NCBI GenBank assembly: GCA_016719535.1
Contig: JADJYX010000034.1
Location: 1-12,573, forward strand
DNA from: Rubrivivax sp.
GTDB lineage: Bacteria; Pseudomonadota; Gammaproteobacteria; Burkholderiales; Burkholderiaceae_C
DNA length: 12,573 bases
Direction: 5' to 3'
Positions 7,422-12,573 of the stretch are shown here, one piece after another. The notes under the pieces are model-generated. The model did not search any database, was not told the origin of the DNA, and saw only the letters and a list, made by a program, of their open reading frames with translations. The translations under genes and the position numbers were made by a program. Every line of letters begins with the position of its first letter. Within the stretch, counting starts at the first letter, position 1.

Positions 7422-7988
7422 ATGCTCTATGTAAGAATTAGATCTGTCGGCATTGGTACAGTTGGCCCACTTGGTGGCAAATCCGATTGGGGACATGCAT
7501 GGGTTGAGATCAGCCCAATCCCCGGAATTCCTGCCGATCGAAGTCAATTGGAGAGCTACGGATTTTATCCTGAATCAGGCGATCCCCCGACTAATATTAG
7601 ACATTCAGACGCTCGAGATTATGAGGGAGTGGGGTATACGAGTGACTGGTTTCCCGTTTCGGAAGCAGATGCAGCACGTGCCAGAGATTATATCCAGGAG
7701 GCCGAAGGGCAAAGGTATTATTGGCTTATTCCCGCTGTCGTGATTCCGATTCCAGATGAGAACTGCGCGTCCTTTGCAACCAACTTCATGAGTCGAGCTG
7801 GCATCTCAACCGCGATCCCCGTGGCCAGTGTCCTGCCATGGTTTGCAACGGGGTGGCGCTACCGGGTGAACGGGCCTGGTGATGAGTACATCGACATCGA
7901 TCCAAGAACCAATACCGGGTTCATGGACGCGACAGTACCGACCCCCCGCGACCCCCTAGGCCGAACTTTGACGCCGCCCCGAACGTAA
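7422..7988 (+). CDS. N-terminal fragment of IS-interrupted RTX-type protein with papain-like domain
   Basis: The frame codes for 188 residues, but only residues 1-179 (to about 7958) belong to the original gene; the last nine and the TAA at 7986 come from the inserted element. Near the N terminus it has SDWGHAWVEI (His25), then SYGFYP (46-50), and later ENCASFATNFMSRAG (Cys115). The order His then Cys, with the Cys at the start of a helix, is that of circularly permuted NlpC/P60 (LRAT-like) papain-fold hydrolases, so an amidase or peptidase activity is a reasonable guess, not proven. No signal peptide is seen, as expected for a type I substrate whose signal is C-terminal. Joined across the insertion, PTPRDPL runs into AIDLDADSIETVG at 12439, giving the DPLxxDLDxDxxET motif of RTX exoproteins. 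The fragment lacks the C-terminal export signal. It is AT-richer than its flanks. Confidence 0.75.
   Translation: MLYVRIRSVGIGTVGPLGGKSDWGHAWVEISPIPGIPADRSQLESYGFYPESGDPPTNIRHSDARDYEGVGYTSDWFPVSEADAARARDYIQEAEGQRYYWLIPAVVIPIPDENCASFATNFMSRAGISTAIPVASVLPWFATGWRYRVNGPGDEYIDIDPRTNTGFMDATVPTPRDPLGRTLTPPRT
7956..7959 (+). repeat. Target site duplication CTAG, left copy (outer element)
   Basis: CTAG directly precedes the left inverted repeat and recurs as CTAG at 12439-12442 after the right inverted repeat. Keeping exactly one copy restores the RTX reading frame, which supports a 4-bp duplication rather than CTAG being part of the inverted repeat. Confidence 0.75.
7960..7972 (+). repeat. Left terminal inverted repeat of IS1634-family element
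   Basis: GCCGAACTTTGAC matches the complement of 12426-12438 at all 13 positions. With the palindromic CTAG outside it the visible inverted match is 17 bp. Confidence 0.85.
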
Positions 7989-8004
7989 GTCCTTGATCGC
8001 GCAG

Positions 8005-8018
8005 CGATTGCGCAATCG
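8005..8018. other. Perfect 14-bp palindrome at the end of the IS1634 transposase
   Basis: CGATTGCGCAATCG reads the same on both strands. It lies between the left inverted repeat and the transposase stop codon (8030-8032). As RNA it could form a five-pair stem with a GCGC loop. No T-tract follows on either strand, so a classical terminator is not shown; it may be a subterminal binding site or chance. Confidence 0.35.
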
Positions 8019-8029
8019 TGGCGACGGGT

Positions 8030-8858
8030 TTACTGGGAACAGTTCGGGCTCAGGCCGAGCAGATCGAAGGCCTTGGCCTGTACGGGCGTAGGTCGCGCGA
8101 TGATGACGATGCAGGCGCTCGGATTGGCCGGCGTGCGCGCGACGTTGTAGCTCAGCGTGCCCAGATCCTTGAGCAGCGTCCTGAAGCTGTGCAGCGGCAA
8201 GCCGTCGTCGGCGCGCTTGCTGGAGTCCTTGGCCTTGGCGTGCTCGGAGCGCACCGCCTTGAGCACCGGCGAGGCGCGACTGGCGCTGGCCTCGTCGAGC
8301 TGCTCGTCGTCGAACAGCATGGGCTTCACACGCGCGCGCATGTGCCACTCGACGTAGTAGGCCAGCATGCACAGGAAGACATGCGCGCGCACGCGCTGCT
8401 CGCTGTAGACGAAGACCGGGCGCACGTGCAGGTCCACGGTCTTGATCGAGCGGAAGGCGCGCTCCACATGCGCCAGGCTCTTGTACGCGGCCACCGCCGC
8501 CGGGGCATCGAGCTGGCTCTGGCTCACGCTGGTGCGGATGACGTACAGCCCGTCGAGCGCAGCCTGCGCAGCGATGGCCTCGTCCTTGCGGGCCCAGCTC
8601 AGGCTGTCGTCGGTGATCGAAAGCGCCAGGTGCTTGGCCATGTGGAAGCGCTCGATGACGCGACCCACGCGCAGCGCTATTGCTTGCTCGCCACGCAGCG
8701 GGCTGCGCTTGCGTTGGGTGGCCGCGGCGATCTTGACCAGGTCGGCCTCGGTGGCCGCCAGCAGCTCCAGCCGCTTGCGCGCGCGCTCCTCGGCCAGCGC
8801 CGGGTTGCGGCACACCACCAGCCGCTCGCCGGGGAACTGCTCGCTGCGCAGCTCGATC
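8030..8858 (-). pseudogene. IS1634-family transposase, C-terminal part (separated by IS66)
   Basis: The - strand frame from the IS66 edge to the TAA at 8030 encodes the C-terminal half of an IS4-superfamily transposase: LRSEQFPGERLVVCRNPALA, a Lys/Arg/Glu-rich helical region, then YKSLAHVERAFRSIKTVDLH holding the catalytic Glu, and HVFLCMLAYYVEWHMR. It joins in frame to the N-terminal part at 11384-12308 once IS66 and one 8-bp duplication are removed (FDERNLIE then LRSEQF). The longer open frame up to 8947 runs into IS66 DNA and is not a real start. Alone this half lacks both catalytic Asp residues. Confidence 0.88.
8851..8858 (+). repeat. IS66 target site duplication GCTCGATC, left copy
   Basis: These eight bases are repeated exactly at 11384-11391. 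Eight base pairs is the usual IS66 target duplication. Confidence 0.92.
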
Positions 8859-8945
8859 GTAAGCGTTCCGCCAACCCATCTTCCCTGCCGATCGTGAAGC
8901 TGGGAACCTTGTGCGCACAGCAACGGCGAAGGCGGCGAGGCAGAC

Positions 8946-9281
8946 ATGGATCGACAGCGGATGCAGGACTACCTGGGGCACGTGGCGGCCTATCGGGCCT
9001 CTGGCAAGAAGGCGTCGCAGTGGGCCGCTGAACATGGCGTGCCGCTGCGCTCGCTGGCGAGTTGGTGCGCACACGCCGGGCGCTGGCAGGCGCGGCTGGA
9101 CGGGGTGAGCCCGCCCGTCGTTGCCAAGCCCGTCGGTTTTGTCGCCGCGCGGCTGCCGGCGGCGTCAGCGGCCGGCTCGGTACGAATCGAGTTGCACGCG
9201 GGCACGACCGCCGTGACCCTGCACTGGCCGACGGCCCATACCTTGGCGCTGGCCGCGTGGCTGCAGGCGATGACGCGATGA
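8946..9281 (+). CDS. tnpA: IS66 accessory protein TnpA
   Basis: The 111-residue product has the TnpA layout: an N-terminal helix-turn-helix-like region (YLGHVAAYRASGKKASQWAA, then GVPLRSLASWCAHAGRW) and a short C-terminal block with IELHAGTTAVTLHWPTAHT. TnpA is needed for efficient IS66 transposition, though its exact role is not well settled. The stop overlaps the tnpB start as ATGA, indicating coupled translation. Confidence 0.88.
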   Translation: MDRQRMQDYLGHVAAYRASGKKASQWAAEHGVPLRSLASWCAHAGRWQARLDGVSPPVVAKPVGFVAARLPAASAAGSVRIELHAGTTAVTLHWPTAHTLALAAWLQAMTR

Positions 9282-9619
9282 TCCGCATCGAAGCCATCTG
9301 GCTGGCGCTGGGTGCGAGCGACCTGCGCGGCGGCATCGACCGGCTGCTGGCGATGGTGGTGCACGGCTTCGCGCTCGGTGCGCAGCCTCACCACGCCTAC
9401 GTCTTCGCCAACCGTCGTGCCGACCGGCTCAAGGTGCTCGTCTACGACGGCGCGGGCATGTGGCTGTGCACCCGGCGGCTGCAGGCCGGCAGCTTCGCCT
9501 GGCCGCGCGAGGACTCCGGACAGGTCCAGCTCAGCCGCGAGCAGTTCGACTGGCTCGTCGCCGGGCTGCCCTGGCAGCGGCTGAGCGCCCCGCCGCCGCA
9601 GCCGATCACGGCAGTCTGA
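9278..9619 (+). CDS. tnpB: IS66 accessory protein TnpB (Orf2 family)
   Basis: The 113-residue protein matches IS66 TnpB. It has the family core DLRGGIDRLLAMVVHGFALG, then YVFANRRADRLKVLVYDGAG, the MWLCTRRLQAGSFAWPR strand pair, and QVQLSREQFDWLVAGLPWQR near the C terminus. The ATG at 9278 overlaps the tnpA stop by four bases. This TnpB belongs to IS66 and is unrelated to the RNA-guided nuclease of the same name. It appears intact. Confidence 0.92.
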   Translation: MIRIEAIWLALGASDLRGGIDRLLAMVVHGFALGAQPHHAYVFANRRADRLKVLVYDGAGMWLCTRRLQAGSFAWPREDSGQVQLSREQFDWLVAGLPWQRLSAPPPQPITAV

Positions 9620-9690
9620 GGGCCACCGCGATGCACCGGCGTCGAGCGCGTCATCCGGGCCGAAGTCTGGGCGTTTGTCCATTGGCGAAT

Positions 9691-9723
9691 GTCCCGCTTC
9701 GCGCGCGCACGCGCGCGAGGGAC
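9691..9723 (+). promoter_or_regulatory. Strong stem-loop over the tnpC ribosome binding site
   Basis: GTCCC at 9691-9695 pairs with GGGAC at 9719-9723. Inside it TCGCGCGC pairs with GCGCGCGA, with a three-base bulge (GCT) and a tiny loop. The right arm contains GAGGGA (9717-9722), the best Shine-Dalgarno for the tnpC ATG at 9734. Such pairing would hide the site and limit transposase synthesis. Pairing is seen in the sequence; the regulatory role is inferred. Confidence 0.4.
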
Positions 9724-9733
9724 ACTGCCAGCC

Positions 9734-11325
9734 ATGCTCGAAGCCTCCGGCACGCCGACCGATGCTCCGCACGACGCGGCGCCGGCTGCCGACCCGGTGC
9801 ACGAACTTCGCGCTCTGATCGAGCGCATGCAGGTCGAGCCCAGGTTCGAGAAGACCAGGAACGAAGCGCTGAACTCGAGGTCGCGCGCCTGAAGCGCTGG
9901 CGCTTCGACACGTCCAGCGAGAGCCTGGACGGCATGACGCAGGCCGTGCTGTTCGACGCCATCGTGGCCGACACCGCGCTGGAGGATCAGGCGGCGCGGG
10001 ACGAGGCCAAGCCGCCCGCCGCGCCGCGTGCCAAGCGCCAGGCCGTGCGCCAGGCGCTGCCCGCCGGCCTGCCGCGCGTGGAGCGGCATCACGAGATCGA
10101 GGCCACCCACTGCGCCTGCGGCCAAGCGCTCGAGCGCATCGGCCAAGAGGTCAGCGAGCAACTCGACTGCGTGCCGGCGCAGTTCTTCGTGCTGCGCCAC
10201 ATTCGCGGCAAGTACGCCTGCGCGTGCTGCCAGACCCTTCAGGCCGCGCCGATGCCGGCACAGATGATCGACAAGGGCATCCCGGCGCCAGGCCTGCTGG
10301 CGCAGGTGGTGGTGGCCAAACACGACGATCACCTGCCGCTGTATCGCCAGACCGAGATCTATGCCCGCTCGGGCGTGCACATCCCGCGCTCGAGCATGGC
10401 GCAGTGGATCGGCATCTGCGGCGTGCGCCTGACGCCGCTGGCCCAGGCGCTGAAGGACTTCATCGTCGGCCACGGCGTGGTCCACGCCGACGAGACGCCC
10501 ATCAAGCTGCTGGCACCCGGCAAGGGCAAGACCCGCCGCGCGTATGTGTGGGTGTACCGCACGACGAACTTCGTCGCCGTCAATGGCAAGGGACGCGCGG
10601 TGCTGTACGACTTCAGCACGGGCCGCGGCGGCGAGAATGCGCGCCGGGTGCTGCAAGGCTTCGCCGGGACCTTGGTGACGGACGACTTCTCGGGCTACCA
10701 CGCGCTGCAATCCCAGGGCGTGACCGCGGCGCTGTGCATGGCCCACGCGCGCAGGAAGCTGTTCGAGGCACACCAGTACAACGGCAGCGAGATCGCGGGC
10801 CATGCGGTGGCGCTGATCGGCAAACTCTACGAGTTCGAGCGCGAGGCTCGCGAGCTGGAACCGCAGGCCAGGCGACGGTGGCGTCAGCAACACGCCAAAC
10901 CGGTGGCCGAGGCCTTGCACACCTGGCTGAGCGAGCAGCGCCAGAAGCTGGCCAGGGCCGACGTGACGGCCAAGGCCATCGACTACGCGTTGAGCAATTG
11001 GCGAGGACTGACGCGCTACCTCGACGACGGGCATGTCCCGATCGACAACAACGCGGCGGAGAACGCGGTGCGTCCGCTCGCGGTCGGCCGCAAGAACTGG
11101 CTCTTCGTGGGATCACAGCAGGCCGGCGAGCGCGCTGCGGTGGTGCTCAGCCTGATCGAGTCGGCCAAGCTCAACGGGCACGATCCCTGGGCCTACCTGA
11201 AGGACGTGTTCGAGCGGCTGCCGACGCTCAAGCAGCGCGACCTGGCGCAGCTGCTGCCGCACAACTGGCGGCCACCCGACGATGCCGCCGTGGCGAATTC
11301 GACACCTGTCGCCGTGGTCGCGTAG
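9734..11325 (+). pseudogene. tnpC: IS66 transposase TnpC, single frameshift near the N terminus
   Basis: This is the DDE transposase of the IS66 element. The N-terminal part is read in one frame from ATG 9734 (MLEASGTPTDAPHDAAPAAD) to about 9870. The rest, from LEVARLKRWRFDTSSESLDG (about 9874 onward), lies in another frame, so one base has been lost or gained between about 9835 and 9875. After that the protein is complete: a zinc-finger-like region with CACGQ and CACCQ, then the catalytic triad D (HADETPIKLL, codon 10489), D (TDDFSGYHAL, codons 10681 and 10684) and E (NNAAENAVRPLAVG, codon 11059). It ends with the family's WLFVGSQQAGERAAV and YLKDVFERLP segments and TAG at 11323. No slippery sequence is seen at the shift, so programmed frameshifting is unlikely. 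An earlier ATG at 9689 is possible. Confidence 0.85.
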
Positions 11326-11370
11326 CGCCCACGTCAGCACACCGCGCTGAAACGCGCAAGGGTGTCGTTC

Positions 11371-11383
11371 GCGGAACGCTTAC
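11371..11383 (-). repeat. Right terminal inverted repeat of IS66 element
   Basis: The 13 bases are the exact complement of 8859-8871 and are followed at once by the second GCTCGATC copy. Matching breaks down beyond these 13 bases. Confidence 0.88.
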
Positions 11384-11391
11384 GCTCGATC
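11384..11391 (+). repeat. IS66 target site duplication GCTCGATC, right copy
   Basis: Identical to 8851-8858. It lies inside the IS1634 transposase codons for Leu-Ile-Glu. Confidence 0.92.
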
Positions 11392-12308
11392 AGGTTGCGC
11401 TCATCGAACAGCGAGGGCTGAAACGGCCCGTGCTCGGAGGCCAGCTGCGCGATCTGCGGCGCGCGCAAGGAGCTGACCCAGTCCATGCCCTGGGGCTTGA
11501 GCACTTGCTCGATGCGCGCCGAGGTGAGCATGCCGCGATCACCCACCCAGGCAATCGTGCCGATGCCAAAGCGCTCCTTGAGCTTGGCCACCTGGGCCGC
11601 CACCGTGGCCGGGTCGGCCGTGTTGCCCTTGAACACCTCCACCGCGATCGGGCAGCCTTCGGCCGTGCACACCAGGCCGAAGACGATCTGCGGATCGTCG
11701 CGCTTGCCGTCGCGCGAGTGTCCCCGCGCGGCCAGCTCGCAGCAGCGCCCCGTAACCCAAGTCGACGTCAGGTCGTACAGCACCAGCGTCGAGCCCACCA
11801 GGTGCTGGCTGGCCAGGCGCCGCTCGATGGCCGGTTGCGCCTCATGCAGCCAGTCCAGCGCCCGGTACAGATCGTCCACGCTGCACTGCCCCACACCCAG
11901 CACGCGCCCGAGCGACGTGGTGGCGGTGTCCTCGTGCAGCATGCGGTGCGTGGCCAGCTTGGAGGCCGGCTCCAGCACACGCGCCACCAGCATGGCCTGC
12001 AGCAGCGGCTGCAGCTCCTTGGGTGCGGAGCCGAACCACAGCGCCGAGCCCGAGCCACGTGCCGCGCCGAGCACCGCGGCCACGTGGCCGTGCGGCAGCG
12101 AGCGCTCGATGCTCAGCACCGAGGCAGCCGACTCCACCGCCACGCCGCCCTTGAGCAGGATGCGAAAGTGCTCGACGAGCTGCGGGTCCCAATGCGACAG
12201 GTTGGCCAGCGTGCGCTTGACCACCTTGCCGTTCTCGCGGCGGCCTTCGCGCAGCAGGATGGCCGGCGGCGAGTTGCGATTGGGGATCGTCTCGATGTAC
12301 ACGCGCAC
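11384..12308 (-). pseudogene. IS1634-family transposase, N-terminal part (cut by IS66)
   Basis: The - strand frame starts with GTG at 12308 and gives VYIETIPNRNSPPAILLREG, the standard beginning of IS1634-family transposases, followed by KVVKRTLANLSHWDPQLVEH. Two of the three catalytic acidic residues are here: Asp179 in LVLYDLTSTWVTG and Asp257 in IAWVGDRGMLTSA. The catalytic Glu is in the other half near 8450-8480. The frame is cut at QPSLFDERNLIE by IS66 and reads on to a stop inside IS66 at 11334. The two halves together total about 581 residues in one frame, a full-length protein. Neither half is likely to be active alone. No strong ribosome binding site is seen before the GTG. Confidence 0.88.
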
Positions 12309-12425
12309 ATGGTGTCAACCGAGCGGAATTTCACCAGAGAGAAAACCACTACTTACATGGCAACATTTGAACCACTGTATAGGCACGAAACCTGCACCAG
12401 TGCTCGCTCTGCGGCGAGTTCAGTG

Positions 12426-12438
12426 GTCAAAGTTCGGC
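12426..12438 (-). repeat. Right terminal inverted repeat of IS1634-family element
   Basis: Exact complement of 7960-7972, followed by the second CTAG at 12439-12442. The 117 bases between the transposase start and this repeat hold its promoter region; TATACA on the - strand (12376-12381) is a possible -10, without a clear -35. Confidence 0.85.
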
Positions 12439-12573
12439 CTAGCGATCGACCTCGACGCCGACAGCATCGAAACCGTCGGCATCCCCGCCACCGGCAACCC
12501 CATCCTGTTCGACCACGACGCCGACGGTGTGCGCACCGGCACGGGTTGGCTGCAGGGTGACGACGGCTGGCTG
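12439..12573 (+). pseudogene. Continuation of the interrupted RTX-type exoprotein gene (runs off the window)
   Basis: From CTA at 12439 the frame reads AIDLDADSIETVGIPATG, then NPILFDHDADGVRTGTGWL and QGDDGWL at the window edge, with no stop. This is the Asp-rich segment common to RTX/hemolysin-type exoproteins secreted by type I systems (DPLxLDLDGDGxETVG ... FDHDGDGxxTGTGW ... DDGxL). It lies upstream of the glycine-rich calcium-binding repeats and the C-terminal secretion signal, which should be outside the window. It has no start codon or ribosome binding site of its own here, because the insertion at CTAG cut it from its 5' part at 7422-7958. Both parts are in frame once the insertion and one CTAG are removed. 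Confidence 0.82.

Larger units (their letters stand above)
8859..11383 (+). mobile_element. IS66-family insertion sequence, 2525 bp
   Basis: The ends begin GTAAGCGTTCCGC and finish with its exact complement (8859-8871 and 11371-11383); GTAA ends are typical of IS66. It is flanked by the 8-bp direct repeat GCTCGATC. It carries tnpA, tnpB and tnpC in the usual order on the + strand, opposite to the transposase gene it has disrupted. Size and structure are complete for the family, although tnpC has a frameshift. Confidence 0.95.
7960..12438 (-). mobile_element. IS1634-family insertion sequence, itself split by an IS66 element
   Basis: The element is bounded by perfect 13-bp inverted repeats, GCCGAACTTTGAC at 7960-7972 and its complement at 12426-12438, and by CTAG direct repeats. 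It carries one transposase gene on the - strand, whose two halves flank the IS66 insertion. Without IS66 and one copy of its target duplication it would be 1946 bp, a normal size for the IS1634 group of the IS4 superfamily. It interrupts an RTX-type gene. Confidence 0.88.

Noticed and set aside
7986..7988. TAA as the natural end of the ORF at 7422
   Set aside because: It lies inside the IS1634-family element (starts 7960), and the restored frame continues into RTX sequence.
8859..8947. The - strand frame extending the IS1634 C-terminal half to an ATG at 8947
   Set aside because: These bases belong to the IS66 left end and leader, so this N terminus is artificial.
9278..9619. TnpB as an RNA-guided nuclease (IS200/IS605 type) with an omega RNA
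   Set aside because: The protein is the short IS66 Orf2-type TnpB; no RuvC motifs and no guide RNA-like end are present.
10224..12560. A long + strand open frame of about 778 codons
   Set aside because: It runs antisense through the IS1634 transposase and out of frame through tnpC; its Arg/Ala/Gly-rich composition is a shadow of G/C-rich genes.
1..12573. CRISPR array, tRNA or rRNA genes
   Set aside because: No regularly spaced direct repeats and no cloverleaf or rRNA-like stretches were seen.

Overview
The window looks like an accessory region from a high-GC betaproteobacterium, most likely Burkholderiales. This rests on strong G/C third-position bias, a BoxR-type benzoate-pathway regulator, and the HicAB, IS66 and IS1634 relatives. 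No rRNA or taxon-specific marker is present, so the assignment is an inference.

Left part (1 to about 2330): two + strand genes can be read only by switching frame repeatedly. They are an MmgE/PrpD-family protein (3' part of the gene) and a BoxR-like regulator (XRE helix-turn-helix plus shikimate-kinase-like domain). Their protein motifs are well preserved and the changes are almost all single-base indels ending near 2020, so sequence error at an assembly edge is at least as likely as real decay. A compact hicAB toxin-antitoxin operon follows on the - strand (2369-2955), with a palindrome in its promoter region.

Middle (3137-7988): an intact type I secretion pair. The HlyB-like ABC transporter has a degenerate C39-like domain, and the HlyD-like adaptor overlaps it by ATGA. 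Next come two visibly AT-richer genes, a small membrane-anchored protein of unknown function and, directly abutting it, an ORF that starts with a possible circularly permuted papain/NlpC-P60-like domain (His25 ... Cys115).

Right part (7956-12573): a nested transposon. A 2525-bp IS66-family element (8859-11383; 8-bp target duplication GCTCGATC; tnpA, tnpB and a frameshifted tnpC) sits inside the transposase gene of an IS1634-family element (7960-12438; 13-bp perfect terminal inverted repeats; 4-bp CTAG duplication). Removing IS66 plus one duplication restores an in-frame transposase of about 581 aa. Removing the whole composite plus one CTAG joins the ORF at 7422 in frame to the coding sequence at the right edge, across RDPL|AIDLDADSIETVG, a classic RTX-protein Asp-rich segment.

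The ancestral locus was therefore hlyB - hlyD - small membrane protein - large RTX protein with an N-terminal papain-like domain. This is a plausible type I secreted effector with a candidate immunity or accessory partner. In this genome the cargo gene is broken while the export machinery is intact.
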